64,000 nt of DNA from Solidesulfovibrio aerotolerans. Lineage in GTDB: Bacteria; Desulfobacterota; Desulfovibrionia; Desulfovibrionales; Desulfovibrionaceae. Location of the stretch: NCBI RefSeq assembly GCF_009856865.1, contig NZ_WVUD01000014.1, positions 1-64,000 of the forward strand, given 5' to 3'. Below, piece after piece: positions 1 to 7,963 of the stretch. Made by a program: the position numbers and the translations under genes. Each line of letters opens with the position of its first letter. Position 1 is the stretch's first letter. The notes below the pieces were generated by a model, which was given only the letters and a program-made list of their open reading frames with translations, had not been told where the DNA came from and did not search any database.

Positions 1-115
1 ACCCCCACCTTCCCCAAAAACTTTTTATGGGGGGATGTTTGATTGGTCCTGTCGCCGTTTTCATGCGGCTTGGTCAATTGCTTCAGAAAAGTTGTCGCTC
101 TCGACTTTAGAAAAT

Positions 116-136
116 GCGGCCCCGCTTCGGGGCCGC
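116..136. repeat. Short GC hairpin next to long palindrome A
   Basis: A 9-bp perfect stem (116-124 with 128-136) and a CTT loop. Its left flank, TTTAGAAAATGCGGCC-like, recurs at 10931-10953 next to palindrome B (TTCAGAAAATGCGGCC), so the short hairpin and its AT-rich flank form a conserved module. No function is known; a terminator or mRNA 3' structure is one possibility. Confidence 0.6.
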
Positions 137-147
137 TGGCGAGTTGA

Positions 148-216
148 TTGTTGGATTTTGGGGTGCCGGGCCGGTCGCGGCTTCCGCGAGTGGCCCGGCA
201 CCCCAAAATCCAACAA
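148..216. repeat. Long palindrome A (variable-stem hairpin)
   Basis: Perfect 25-bp inverted repeat (148-172 with 192-216), continued by an inner 6-bp stem (175-180 with 184-189) closing on a CTT loop (AAG in the sense of the minus-strand macro gene). The arm sequence is unrelated to palindromes B and C, but layout and loop are the same. See the finding on locus-specific hairpins. Confidence 0.75.
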
Positions 217-276
217 CCATTCTCTCTACGCCCACGCCCACCAACCCAACCCGCCCCCGCGTGCCTAACCCCATAC

Positions 277-362
277 CGGGGGGTCCGGGGGGATCATCCC
301 CCAGACCCCACCAGGGCAGAGCCCTGGTGGGGTCTGGGGCAAAGCCCCAGCCGCCGGAGGCA
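277..362 (-). repeat. Dispersed 3'-UTR repeat copy R1
   Basis: On the minus strand this reads CCTCCGGCGGC, then a GGGGC..GCCCC hairpin, an AGACCCCACC..GGTGGGGTCT hairpin, then the core GGGGGATGATCCCCC followed by GGACCCCC. It begins within 2 bp of the stop codon of the macro-domain gene and lies in that gene's sense direction. Confidence 0.75.
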
Positions 363-363
363 C

Positions 364-930
364 CTACCGCGTAATTTCACCAAATAAATCGTCTGCCGCA
401 CAACGCCAGAGGTCGAAGGCGTGTCTGCCGTGCAGATAGAGGCGTATTTCGGCCACTGCCCCGGCCATAAGCGCCTCGGCCATGGTGCCAAGGGCGATGG
501 GCGCGGCCAGTTCCACGGGATAGCCGTAGACGCCGGTGGACACGGCCGGGAAGGCGATGGTGGAAAGGTTGTTCTCTGCGGCCCGGGCCAGGGAGGCGGC
601 ATAGGCCGAGCGCAGGGCTTCGGGTTCGCCCTGATTGCCGCCGCGCCAGATGGGGCCGACGGTGTGGATGATAAAGCGGGCGGGCAGCTCAAAGCCGGGG
701 GTGATGACGGCCCCGCCGGCCGGCAGGTGGCCGATTTGGGCGATAATTTCGCGGCAGGCGGCGGGCAGTTTTGGTCCGGCGGCGCGGTGGATGGCTCCGT
801 CCACGCCGCCGCCGCCGGCCAGGGCGGCATTGGCGGCGTTGACGATGGCGTCGGCGTCGTCAAGGGTGATATCGCCTTCAATGAGGCGCAGCGTTCCGGG
901 GCCGAGGGCGAAGCTGGCGGATTGGGGCAT
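364..930 (-). CDS. Macro-domain protein (ADP-ribose/O-acetyl-ADP-ribose hydrolase family)
   Basis: A 188-residue single macro domain. The family binds ADP-ribose and often removes O-acetyl or ADP-ribosyl groups in the cytosol. The family signature GDITLDDADAIVNAANAAL lies near the N-terminus, followed by a glycine-rich GGGGVDGAIHRAAG loop, and the second ligand loop AFPAVSTGVYGYP is near residue 130. I start at the ATG at 930 because GGAGG sits 5 nt upstream; a TTG 12 nt earlier has no such site. It is the last gene of a minus-strand run after pspF and an M16 peptidase (about 20 nt after the peptidase). A repeat copy follows directly after its stop. The family is clear; the physiological substrate is not. 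Confidence 0.9.
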   Translation of the reverse strand: MPQSASFALGPGTLRLIEGDITLDDADAIVNAANAALAGGGGVDGAIHRAAGPKLPAACREIIAQIGHLPAGGAVITPGFELPARFIIHTVGPIWRGGNQGEPEALRSAYAASLARAAENNLSTIAFPAVSTGVYGYPVELAAPIALGTMAEALMAGAVAEIRLYLHGRHAFDLWRCAADDLFGEITR

Positions 931-949
931 GGGGGCCTCCAAAGGGCGG

Positions 950-2209
950 CTAGGGAAGGGCGGCGGTTGGTCCCATGATGCACAGACCGGTATTGGGCTG
1001 GGTGAAGGCGGTCCGGGCGGCGTCGGCCACGTCGGCCACGGTCACGGCATCCAGGGCGGCGGCGGTTTCCTCGATGGGAATGTGGCGATGAAACAGCAAA
1101 ATGTTGCGAGCCAGCCGCATCATGCGGTTTTCGGTGGATTCCGCGCCAAGATAGAGCAGCCCTTTTAGGTGCTCGCGGGTGTGGTCGAGTTCCTCGGCGG
1201 CCACGGCTCCGTCGGCCACGGCGGCCAGTTCGGCGGCGACGACTTTGAGGAGTTCGCCGGTGCGCTCCGGGTCCACGGCGGCCTGGATTTCCAGCAGTCC
1301 GGTGTCGGCCAGGCCGTTGACGCCGGCGTAGATGGAATAGGCCAGCCCGCGTTTTTCGCGCACTTCCTGAAACAGGCGCGAGGACATGTTGCCGCCAAGC
1401 AGCGTGGCCAGCAGCGTGTGGATGAAGCGGTCGGGGCTGGAGTTGCCCACGGACGGGTAGGCCAGGATGACGTGGTTTTGTTCCCAATCGCGGCGCAGGG
1501 CGATTTTGGGCGGCGTGTAGAGGCCGGCCGGCTTGGTCGGTGTGCTGGTTACGGCGGCAAGCGAGCCGAAGGCGGCGTCGGCCAGATCGGTGAGCGCCGC
1601 ATGGTCGATGGCACCGGCGGCCACTACGGTTATGGCATCGGGGCGGTAGTGGCTGCGTCGCCACTGGGCCAGGGAGGCGGCTGTGACGGCGGAGACCGAG
1701 GCCGGCGTGCCGGTGATGGAATGGGCCAGGGCGGCGTTTTCCCAGGCAGCGGCCCAGAAATCCTCGTGGACCTTTTCTTCGGGCGTTTCCTCGACCATGG
1801 AAATTTCTTGCAGGATAACGGCCTGTTCGCGGCCGAGTTCCTCGGGGTCGATAAGCGGATTGAGGACGATATCGCTTAAGATATCAAAGGCGCGGGCCAG
1901 ATGGGCGTCCATGACCCGGATATAAAAACAGGTGGCCTCACGGGAGGTAAAGGCGTTGGACAGGCCGCCCAGGGTGTCGAGTTCCTTGGCAATGGTCAGG
2001 GCGTCGCGCCGGGTGGTGCCTTTAAAGGCCATGTGCTCCATAAGGTGGGCCATGCCTTCCTGGCCCGGGGCTTCGTGGCGCGAGCCGGCTTCGATCCACA
2101 GGCCAAGGCTGATGGTCTTGGACTCGGGCATGCGTTCGGTGACGACGCGTACGCCGTTTGGCAGGCGGGTGACGCGGGAGTGGCTGTCAAATTCGGTAGT
2201 TTGGCGCAT
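950..2209 (-). CDS. M16 family zinc peptidase (processing-peptidase-like)
   Basis: A 419-residue M16 metallopeptidase. The inverted zinc motif HLMEH is present at residues 55-59, so the zinc ligands and catalytic Glu58 look intact; the third ligand is expected in the Glu-rich stretch near residues 130-140 (EISMVEETPEEK). The usual two-lobed architecture follows, with the second-lobe R/Y region around FQEVREKRGLAYSIYAG. Length is normal for bacterial single-chain M16 peptidases of the mitochondrial processing-peptidase branch (PqqL/YmxG type). No signal peptide is seen, so it is probably cytosolic. It starts 9 nt after pspF ends and probably shares its transcript. The substrate is unknown. Confidence 0.9.
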   Translation of the reverse strand: MRQTTEFDSHSRVTRLPNGVRVVTERMPESKTISLGLWIEAGSRHEAPGQEGMAHLMEHMAFKGTTRRDALTIAKELDTLGGLSNAFTSREATCFYIRVMDAHLARAFDILSDIVLNPLIDPEELGREQAVILQEISMVEETPEEKVHEDFWAAAWENAALAHSITGTPASVSAVTAASLAQWRRSHYRPDAITVVAAGAIDHAALTDLADAAFGSLAAVTSTPTKPAGLYTPPKIALRRDWEQNHVILAYPSVGNSSPDRFIHTLLATLLGGNMSSRLFQEVREKRGLAYSIYAGVNGLADTGLLEIQAAVDPERTGELLKVVAAELAAVADGAVAAEELDHTREHLKGLLYLGAESTENRMMRLARNILLFHRHIPIEETAAALDAVTVADVADAARTAFTQPNTGLCIMGPTAALP

Positions 2210-2218
2210 GGCCTGGGG

Positions 2219-3364
2219 CTACGGGGCTTTGGACGCGGCGTCAAGAGCGGCGGCATACTTGCGATATAGGCCCCGCATCTGGTGATAGGTCAGACCAAGA
2301 AGTGCGGCCGCCTTGCGCTGATTGCCACCGGCCCGGACCAGGGCACCGGCCAGCAGATCAATCTCGAACGCGGCGACGGCTTCGGTCCAGGTGAGGGGAA
2401 TAGGAGAAGAAAGAGAAGATGCCTCTGGCGGCCGGGGGGGATAATCCCCCCCGGACCCCCTTGAAGGGAAAAAGTGGGTTGGGGGGAGGGGAGTAGAAGA
2501 GAAGAGAGAAGAGGCCTCCGGCGGCCGGGGGGATGATCCCCCCGGACCCCCCGAATGGGAGAAGTGGGGTAAGGGGAGGGGGGCGTGGGGGTGGGCGAAG
2601 GGGTCGAGGGTGATGTGGTCGATGCGGGCGGTGGTGGTATGGAGCACGGCGCGTTCGACGACGGTTTTGAGTTCACGGATGTTGCCGGGCCAGGGGTGGG
2701 CGGCGAGGGCGGCCTGGGCGGCGTCGGAGAAGGTGGGCGGCTCGGGGCGGCCGATGGCGGCGGCAAAACGGGCGGCAAAGCGTTCGGCCAGATAGGGGAT
2801 ATCGCCGTGGCGGTGGCGCAGCGGCGGGGCGAACAGCACGGAAAAGGCCAGCCGGTCAAGCAGATCGGGCAGCAGGCGGCCACGGCGCACCAGTTCGCGG
2901 GGATCGACGTTGACGGCGGCAACGATGCGCACATCCACGGCCACGGGCTGGCTGGCCCCCACCCTGTCGATGGACCCGTATTCCACGGCCCGCAGGAGCT
3001 TGCCCTGCACAGCCACGGGCGCGGCTTGGAGTTCGTCGAGAAACAGCGTGCCGCCATCAGCGGTTTCAAAGCGTCCGGGGCGGCGTTTAAGCGCTCCGGT
3101 GAATGCTCCGGCTTCGTGGCCGAAGAGTTCGGCTTCGATGAGTGTTCGCGGCAGGGCGGCCAGATTGACCGGCACATAGGGGCCTTCCCAGCGTGGGGAA
3201 TGGTAGTGCAGGCGCGCGGCGGCCAGCTCCTTGCCGGTGCCGCGTTCGCCGATAAGCAGCGCCGGCCGGTCAACGACTGCGGCGCGGCCGACGTCTTCCA
3301 TAAAGCCGAGGAAGGCGTCGGACTGTCCGAGTGCTTCGGCGAGCCAGGGTGCGTCGGGTGCCAT
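2219..3364 (-). CDS. pspF: PspF-like sigma54 activator with repeat-derived linker insert
   Basis: Sigma54-dependent AAA+ activator of the phage-shock response, 381 residues from the ATG at 3364 (AGAGGT ribosome site upstream; a longer frame to 3448 would run into the promoter region). Walker A GERGTGKE is at residues 39-46, the sigma54-contact loop GAFTGA at 86-91 and Walker B GGTLFLDEL near 107-115. There is no N-terminal receiver domain, as in E. coli PspF, where PspA controls the ATPase directly. A Fis-type HTH (NQRKAAALLGLTYHQMRG) closes the protein. Between the AAA+ domain and the HTH lie about 55 extra residues rich in Pro, Ser and Gly, encoded by two tandem copies of the dispersed repeat. 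It is divergent from pspA. Confidence 0.93.
   Translation of the reverse strand: MAPDAPWLAEALGQSDAFLGFMEDVGRAAVVDRPALLIGERGTGKELAAARLHYHSPRWEGPYVPVNLAALPRTLIEAELFGHEAGAFTGALKRRPGRFETADGGTLFLDELQAAPVAVQGKLLRAVEYGSIDRVGASQPVAVDVRIVAAVNVDPRELVRRGRLLPDLLDRLAFSVLFAPPLRHRHGDIPYLAERFAARFAAAIGRPEPPTFSDAAQAALAAHPWPGNIRELKTVVERAVLHTTTARIDHITLDPFAHPHAPLPLPHFSHSGGPGGSSPRPPEASSLFSSTPLPPTHFFPSRGSGGDYPPRPPEASSLSSPIPLTWTEAVAAFEIDLLAGALVRAGGNQRKAAALLGLTYHQMRGLYRKYAAALDAASKAP
2401..2480 (+). repeat. Dispersed repeat copy R2 inside pspF
   Basis: On the plus strand: a purine tract (GAGAAGAAAGAGAAGATG), then CCTCTGGCGGCC, core GGGGGGGATAATCCCCCCC, then GGACCCCC. It lies inside pspF but antisense to it, unlike the seven copies that follow stop codons. 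Its translation on the minus strand supplies residues resembling GGDYPPRPPEASSL of the linker. Confidence 0.75.
2491..2575 (+). repeat. Dispersed repeat copy R3 inside pspF
   Basis: Second tandem copy in the pspF linker: a purine tract ending GAAGAG, then GCCTCCGGCGGCC, core GGGGGGATGATCCCCCC, then GGACCCCCC. On the pspF strand it encodes GGPGGSSPRPPEASSL, nearly the same peptide as R2, so both copies keep the same reading frame. Confidence 0.78.
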
Positions 3365-3402
3365 GGCGAATTTGACCTCTCTTGCAGCGGAATATGCCAA
3401 TA

Positions 3403-3420
3403 GTTGGCGCAATGCGCAAC
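3403..3420. promoter_or_regulatory. Candidate PspF upstream activator site
   Basis: Imperfect inverted repeat GTTGGCGCA / ATGCGCAAC about 50-70 bp upstream of the sigma54 promoter of pspA, in the pspF-pspA divergent spacer. Enhancer-binding activators of this class bind such dyads upstream of their promoters, and PspF of E. coli also represses itself from this position. The site is assigned by position and symmetry only. Confidence 0.45.
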
Positions 3421-3471
3421 GATAACCCGGCCACTCTGCGCCAACCACCTAAAATAACACCGTCTCTTATT

Positions 3472-3486
3472 TGGCACGCTCTCTGC
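3472..3486 (+). promoter_or_regulatory. Sigma54 promoter of pspA
   Basis: TGGCAC-N6-TGC with the invariant GG (3473-3474) and GC (3485-3486) separated by exactly 10 nt, as required for -24/-12 promoters. It lies 46 bp before the pspA ATG and faces it. With pspF divergent next to it, this is the classic phage-shock control layout. Confidence 0.85.
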
Positions 3487-3532
3487 TTTACTGGCCGGCA
3501 TGGCCGCACAGTCTGCGGCACGGAGGAACGCC

Positions 3533-4210
3533 ATGGGAATTTTCAGCCGCTTCAGAGACATCATCCATTCCAACATCAACGCCATGCTCGACAAGGCTGA
3601 AGAGCCGGAAAAGCTCATTCGGCTCATGATCCAGGAGATGGAGGAGACGCTGGTCGAACTCAAGGCCGATTGCGCCCGCACCATGGCCCAGGCCGCCAAG
3701 ATCGCCCGCGAACACGGCGCGCTGGCCGAACGGGCCGGGCGGTGGGGGCAAAAGGCCGAATTGGCCGTGGACAAGGGCCGCGAGGATCTGGCCCGGGAAG
3801 CGCTTTTGGAAAAGCGCGACATTGAAGCCCGGGCCGATGTTGTGGCCGGGGAATTGGCCGCCGTGGAAGGGCTGGTCGCAGCCTGCCGCGACGACATCGC
3901 CACCCTGGAGGACAAGCTCGTTTCGGCCAAGGAACGCCAGCGCACCTTGCTGGCCCGCCATCTGCGCGCCACCGGCAAAAAGCGCATGCGCGAAGACGTC
4001 TCCCGGGTCGATTCCGCCGACGCCCTGCGCCGTTTCGAGGAATTTGAAAACCGCATCGAGCGTATGGAAGCCGAAGCCGAACTGGCCGGAACCGCGACCT
4101 CGCGCCGCCCGGCCCAGGGCGACAGCCTGGACGCCCGCTTTGACCGCCTGGCCGCCGACGACGACGTCGAACGCGAACTGGCTCGTATAAAGGCCAAGCG
4201 GGTTGGCTAA
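3533..4210 (+). CDS. pspA: Phage shock protein A (PspA/IM30 family)
   Basis: A 225-residue PspA/IM30 (ESCRT-III-like) protein that oligomerises on the inner membrane face under envelope stress and, in the known system, also inhibits PspF. The N-terminal amphipathic start MGIFSRFRDIIHSNINAMLD is typical, and long Ala/Glu/Lys-rich helices fill the remainder (coiled coil about residues 25-190). I chose the ATG at 3533 with GGAGG 7 nt upstream. A sigma54 promoter lies directly before it. A type-2 copy of the dispersed repeat follows its stop, separating it from pspB. Confidence 0.96.
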   Translation: MGIFSRFRDIIHSNINAMLDKAEEPEKLIRLMIQEMEETLVELKADCARTMAQAAKIAREHGALAERAGRWGQKAELAVDKGREDLAREALLEKRDIEARADVVAGELAAVEGLVAACRDDIATLEDKLVSAKERQRTLLARHLRATGKKRMREDVSRVDSADALRRFEEFENRIERMEAEAELAGTATSRRPAQGDSLDARFDRLAADDDVERELARIKAKRVG

Positions 4211-4225
4211 GGGGCGCACGGGGGC

Positions 4226-4310
4226 GCGAGAGAGAAGAAGGCAGAAGAGTCTCCGGCGGCCAAAGGGGTGACCCCTTTGGAATCCCTCCTGGAAGGCAAG
4301 GGGTTAAGGG
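4226..4310 (+). repeat. Dispersed 3'-UTR repeat copy R4 (AAAGGGGTGACCCCTTT core)
   Basis: Starts about 15 nt after the pspA stop and lies in its sense direction. It has the same purine lead (GAGAGAAGAAGGCAGAAGAG) and CTCCGGCGGCC as other copies but a different palindromic core, AAAGGGGTGACCCCTTT, then GGAATCCCTCC and a tail TGGAAGGCAAGGGGTTAA. Copy R8 at 24.95 kb has the same core type. Confidence 0.75.
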
Positions 4311-4424
4311 GGAACGGCGTTGCTCCGGCCGCCGGGGTGAGCACAAGCCCCGGCTCCTCCAAAACGGTTGCGGTGACGGCGTTGCCGCCGTCCCGGCCAA
4401 GCGAGACAATGATAAGGACGCAAC

Positions 4425-4781
4425 GTGTTGGAACCTACCCTCTATATCGGCCACGTGCCGGGCATCATCAAAGTGCTGCTGGTGGTCGTGGCCATTGTCG
4501 CCCTTTACGAACTGCGCCGCCGCGACACCCGCAGCCGCAGCGCCGAGGACGCCGAGGCTCTGGCTGTCCTGGAAGACGTCCAAAAGACGCTGGTCCGGCT
4601 GGAAGAACGGATGGACAATCTGGAAACCCTGCTGCCGGGCACGTCCGGCCCAAACAGGGGGGCTGCCCGGCGTTCGGGCAGCCCGGGCGCGTCTGATCGG
4701 GATTCCCGGCATCCCGGGAGTTATGGCGCCAACGATACACAACCCCCGCAGTCGGGATATCCCGGCAAGAGAGGCCAATAA
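4425..4781 (+). CDS. pspB: PspB-like small membrane protein with extended tail
   Basis: 118 residues from a GTG (AAGGA 6 nt upstream). One transmembrane helix at about residues 12-28 (IIKVLLVVVAIVALYEL) is followed by a basic stretch and an amphipathic helix (VLEDVQKTLVRLEERMDNLETLLP) that matches the PspB leucine/arginine pattern. PspB acts with PspC as a membrane sensor that sequesters PspA. Unlike E. coli PspB (about 74 residues), this one continues for about 45 residues rich in Gly, Pro, Ser and Asp, likely disordered. Its stop overlaps the pspC start (TAATG). A shorter paralogue lies at 7.7 kb. Confidence 0.8.
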   Translation: MLEPTLYIGHVPGIIKVLLVVVAIVALYELRRRDTRSRSAEDAEALAVLEDVQKTLVRLEERMDNLETLLPGTSGPNRGAARRSGSPGASDRDSRHPGSYGANDTQPPQSGYPGKRGQ

Positions 4782-5134
4782 TGAGACAGAGCGAAACGAC
4801 TTCTTCCGGCCGACGGCTGTACCGTTCGCGTCGGGGACTGGTCCTGGGCGTATGCCGGGGACTGGCCGGTTACCTGGGCCTGCCGGTGCTGGTGGTGCGG
4901 GCTTTTACGGTGGTGTTGTGCGTGGCCACGGGCTGGGTGGGCGTGCTGGGCTATCTGGCCGGTGCTCTGCTTATGCGGTTGGAGCCGGTCGATGGCGAGA
5001 CCTCCGGGCGTCTGCACCGCGCAGTGGGCAAGCTGTCCCGCCGGGCCAGGGATCTTGACGCACGCATCGCCCAGGTTGAATCCCATGTAACTTCGCGGGA
5101 ATATGATTTTGACCGGCGTCTGCGGCGGTCGTGA
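4781..5134 (+). CDS. pspC: PspC-domain membrane protein
   Basis: 117 residues. The PspC domain spans about residues 10-70: RRLYRSRRGLVLGVCRGLAGYLG, then one or two hydrophobic segments (VVRAFTVVLCVATGWVGVLGY). The C-terminal helix ends SREYDFDRRLRRS, nearly identical to the end of the second PspC at 8.3 kb. In the known system PspC sits in the inner membrane and recruits PspA with PspB. Start codon overlaps the pspB stop, so translation is coupled. Confidence 0.9.
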   Translation: MRQSETTSSGRRLYRSRRGLVLGVCRGLAGYLGLPVLVVRAFTVVLCVATGWVGVLGYLAGALLMRLEPVDGETSGRLHRAVGKLSRRARDLDARIAQVESHVTSREYDFDRRLRRS

Positions 5135-5540
5135 AGCCGTCACGGCCCAGGATATTGTGATGATAGGAACTAAAAAGTAAGGAGAGGCGTTGATAATAGG
5201 GTATAAAATAGTGAAAAAAAGAACGAGCATGGACAGGAACGGCAGACGAAATCCAGAGGTGGCACTGCAAGGGCGTGTCGCTGAAAAGGTGTTGGCGCTG
5301 GCGGTTGTACCCCGGATCGAAGCCGCTAGAGGGCTTTGCGACGGGAAATAATAAAACAACGCCAGGTAAAAAAGCGGATGAATCCCGCAACATCTTCTGC
5401 AACAGAACAGATACATGCTTGTAAAATCCTGCTGCAAAGGCGGTCAATGTTCATGTAACAAGAGATAGTGTGGGGAATAATTACACAGTTAAACTGACAC
5501 TTGCGTCCTTTGTGCGGTGTTGTTAGACAGACAGATACCA
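5135..5540 (+). other. AT-richer intergenic leader before the chemoreceptor
   Basis: About 400 nt with visibly lower GC than its surroundings and no convincing gene. A weak GG-N10-GC match (TGGCAC at 5260-5265, GC at 5273-5274) and a possible sigma70-like pair (TTGCGT near 5503 and TTAGAC about 16 nt later) could drive the riboswitch-chemoreceptor transcript. Neither is strong. Confidence 0.4.
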
Positions 5541-5622
5541 ATAAGGCCACCCCTGCCGTGAGGCAGGTCCGGAAAGCCACGGGTCTCGGACGTTTGTCCC
5601 GAGACAGCCGGGCCGCTGGGCA
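5541..5622 (+). ncRNA. GEMM-type cyclic dinucleotide riboswitch (c-di-GMP-I class)
   Basis: The stretch follows the GEMM-I plan: AAGGCCACC, a 6-bp hairpin CCTGCC-GTGA-GGCAGG capped by a GNRA tetraloop, then GGAAAGCCACGGGTCTC, a second stem closed by GAGAC, and AGCCGGGCCGCT. AAAGCC..ACGGG and AGCCGGG are the most recognisable conserved blocks. It ends about 18 nt before the chemoreceptor ATG. The family senses c-di-GMP or, in some relatives, cGAMP. The first block reads GGCCACC rather than the usual GGCAAACC, and the segment after the first hairpin reads GTCCGGAAAGCC rather than GGACGCAAAGCC, so it is a divergent member and its ligand cannot be inferred. Confidence 0.75.
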
Positions 5623-5639
5623 ACACCGAGGGGGACGTC

Positions 5640-7688
5640 ATGCGGGTTTCCATCTCGACCAAAGTCATGACCTTGGTCATTGCTTCAGTCGTCGCGACCG
5701 TGGCCATCATCCAGTGCGTTGCCTTTAGCAGCGTGCGCAACGGATACAAGGCCATTACCAGCCAGGCTGTCCGCAGTTATCTCAATGTGTTCAATCGCCA
5801 AGTTGGGGACTACAAGGACACCTATCTGGACATGGCCCGCACCCAGGCGTCGCGGCCAACCATTGTTGACGCCATCCTGGCCGGCAATGCCGACCGCCTG
5901 CGCGAATTGGGACAAATGGTTCTGTCCGGCGGCAAAGTCGATCTGGTCGTTTTCACCGACGCCAAGGCCACGGTGGTCGCCCGGGCGCATACGGACAAGG
6001 CCGGGGACAACATCGGCAACCAGGAAGGCATCAAACGCGCCCTGGCCGGGGAGTCCGTCAGCCTGTTCGAGCCCGGCAACACCGTGGGTTTCTCCCTGCG
6101 CGCCTACGCTCCGGTCAAAAAAGACGGCGTCGTCGTCGGTGTGGTCATCATCGGCCAGGACGTGGCCAACAATACCGCCCTGGTGGACAGCGTCAAAAGG
6201 GATCTCGGGGCCGAGGCCACGATATTTTTCGGCGACACCCGCGTTTCCACCTCCCTTCTGATCGATGGCAAACGGGCCGTTGGCACCAAACTCGACAATC
6301 AGGCCATCCTGGAAGCCGTCCTGCGGCAGGGGAAAACCTTTTTTGGTGAAAACCGCATTTTTGGCCGCGAATTTCGCACCGCCTACGAACCGCTTAAAAA
6401 CGGCGAAACCATCGTAGGCATGGTGTTTATCGGCCTGGACATCACCGAAGCCCTGGCCGCTCGCGACGCAATCATTTTGCAGATCGGGCTGGCTGGCCTG
6501 GGCAGCATGGTCGTCTTTGCCGTTCTGTCCTGGCTGTTTGCGCGTGTGCTGACCAGACCGCTTTTGGCCTGCATGGCGTTCGCCCGGGCCGTGTCCAAGG
6601 GGGAAACCAACCAGGTCCTGGACGTCTCCCGCAAGGACGAAACCGGCGTCCTGGCCAAGGCGCTTACGGCCATGGCCGGCGACATCCGCTGCCGTATGGA
6701 TGAAGTGGCCCAGGCCAAGGAACTGGCCGAGGAAGAGGCCCAGCGCGCCCGGGCCGAGGCGGCCAAGGCCGACGAAGCCTGCCGGATGGCCGAAAATGCC
6801 AAGGTCGAGGGCATGATCCATGCGGCCGGGCGCATCGAGAGCGTGGTCGAGGCGGTGACTGCCTCGTCTGAGCAGCTGGCCGCCCAGATCGAACAATCCA
6901 GCCGGGGGGCCGAGGACCAGTCAAAGCAGGTGGCCGAAGCCGCCGGTTCCATGGATCAGCTCAATTCCACCGTGTTGGAGGTGGCCAAGAACGCCTCCCA
7001 GGCCGCCGATTCCGCCGACGCCGCCCGCACCAAGGCCGAGGAAGGGGCGGCCGTGGTCGATGCCGTGGTCAAGGGCATCGCCACCGTGGCCGATCAGGCC
7101 CGCACGCTCAAAGACGACATGGGCGCGCTTGGGCAAAAGGCCGAAGGCATCGGGGCCATCATGGACGTTATTTCCGATATCGCCGACCAGACCAATCTGC
7201 TGGCCTTGAATGCTGCCATTGAAGCCGCCCGGGCCGGCGATGCCGGGCGCGGGTTTGCCGTGGTTGCCGACGAAGTGCGCAAGCTGGCCGAAAAGACCAT
7301 GGCCGCCACCAAGGAAGTCGGCGCGGCCATCAAGGGCATCCAGGACGGCACCCAGCAAAATGTGGCCGGATTTGACAAGGCCGTGCAAAACGTCGAGGCC
7401 GCCACCACCATGGCCCGCCGCTCCGGCGAAGCCCTGACAGCCATCGTCGGACTTGTCGAAGTCGTGGCCGATCAGGTACGCTCCATTGCAACTGCGGCCG
7501 AGGAACAGTCCGCTGCGGCCGAAGAGATCGGTCGCACCGTGGATCGCATCAACCGTATTTCCGGCGAAACCGCCCAGGCCATGCACGCGTCTGCCGACGC
7601 CGTGGACAGTCTGGCCGGGCAGGCCAAGAATCTGCACGGGCTTGTGCTCGACATGCAAAACGAGGGGTCGGGAAAAGCCCTTGCCTGA
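5640..7688 (+). CDS. Methyl-accepting chemotaxis protein, periplasmic Cache sensor
   Basis: 682 residues. TM1 at about 9-31, a large periplasmic sensor (about 35-270) of double-Cache type with blocks such as [15 protein letters not shown] and [16 protein letters not shown]2 at about 280-300, HAMP to about 355, a coiled-coil region, then the signalling domain with the conserved hairpin tip [18 protein letters not shown]. No C-terminal CheR-tethering pentapeptide is seen. ATG follows GAGGGGGA. It sits between two pspB/pspC pairs and is preceded by a GEMM-type riboswitch, so expression is probably tuned by a cyclic dinucleotide. The ligand is unknown. Confidence 0.93.
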   Translation: MRVSISTKVMTLVIASVVATVAIIQCVAFSSVRNGYKAITSQAVRSYLNVFNRQVGDYKDTYLDMARTQASRPTIVDAILAGNADRLRELGQMVLSGGKVDLVVFTDAKATVVARAHTDKAGDNIGNQEGIKRALAGESVSLFEPGNTVGFSLRAYAPVKKDGVVVGVVIIGQDVANNTALVDSVKRDLGAEATIFFGDTRVSTSLLIDGKRAVGTKLDNQAILEAVLRQGKTFFGENRIFGREFRTAYEPLKNGETIVGMVFIGLDITEALAARDAIILQIGLAGLGSMVVFAVLSWLFARVLTRPLLACMAFARAVSKGETNQVLDVSRKDETGVLAKALTAMAGDIRCRMDEVAQAKELAEEEAQRARAEAAKADEACRMAENAKVEGMIHAAGRIESVVEAVTASSEQLAAQIEQSSRGAEDQSKQVAEAAGSMDQLNSTVLEVAKNASQAADSADAARTKAEEGAAVVDAVVKGIATVADQARTLKDDMGALGQKAEGIGAIMDVISDIADQTNLLALNAAIEAARAGDAGRGFAVVADEVRKLAEKTMAATKEVGAAIKGIQDGTQQNVAGFDKAVQNVEAATTMARRSGEALTAIVGLVEVVADQVRSIATAAEEQSAAAEEIGRTVDRINRISGETAQAMHASADAVDSLAGQAKNLHGLVLDMQNEGSGKALA

Positions 7689-7708
7689 TCCCGTCCCAAA
7701 GGACGCAC

Positions 7709-7963
7709 ATGATGGGATTTCTTTCGGTTCTGGTCACGGCCGGGGCCACGCTGATCGGCCTGATCATCCTTGGTGTCATCTTATTGCTTGGCGTGCGCCT
7801 GGTGCGGCCAGCCGCGCCGTCTGTGCGTGGCAATGATCCCGAAGAAGCCCAACTTCTCCAAGAAATCCACCGCAGCCTGGGCCGCCTGGAAGCCCGGGTC
7901 GAGACCTTGGAAGCCCTGGTCCTGGATTCCCGGGCCAAGGGAGACGGGCCATGCGACACCTAA
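7709..7963 (+). CDS. Second PspB-like small membrane protein
   Basis: 84 residues, close to the usual PspB size. One transmembrane helix (about 8-30, LIGLIILGVILLLGVRLV) is followed by a helix LLQEIHRSLGRLEARVETLEALVLD that parallels the helix of the first PspB. ATG with AAAGGAC upstream, 20 nt after the chemoreceptor. It overlaps the next pspC-like gene by 13 nt. Probably a paralogue of the protein at 4.4 kb without its long tail. Confidence 0.7.
   Translation: MMGFLSVLVTAGATLIGLIILGVILLLGVRLVRPAAPSVRGNDPEEAQLLQEIHRSLGRLEARVETLEALVLDSRAKGDGPCDT

Larger units (their letters stand above)
1..363. other. Non-coding 3' region with repeat and hairpins
   Basis: No convincing gene is seen here. 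The stretch is the 3' side of the minus-strand macro-domain gene. It holds, in that gene's sense direction, a dispersed palindromic repeat (277-362), a C-rich stretch on the plus strand (about 229-266; G-runs in the sense strand), a long hairpin (148-216), a short hairpin (116-136) and, at the very edge (about 1-40), what looks like the tail of another repeat copy. Short ORFs across it read through the repeats and show no family resemblance. Confidence 0.6.

Noticed and set aside
294-1664. 456-codon minus-strand frame overlapping the macro and M16 genes
   Set aside because: It is an out-of-frame Arg/Pro-rich shadow of both genes and contains repeat R1.
5326-5580. 84-codon minus-strand frame in the psp-MCP spacer
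   Set aside because: It crosses the riboswitch, has no ribosome site and no recognisable sequence.
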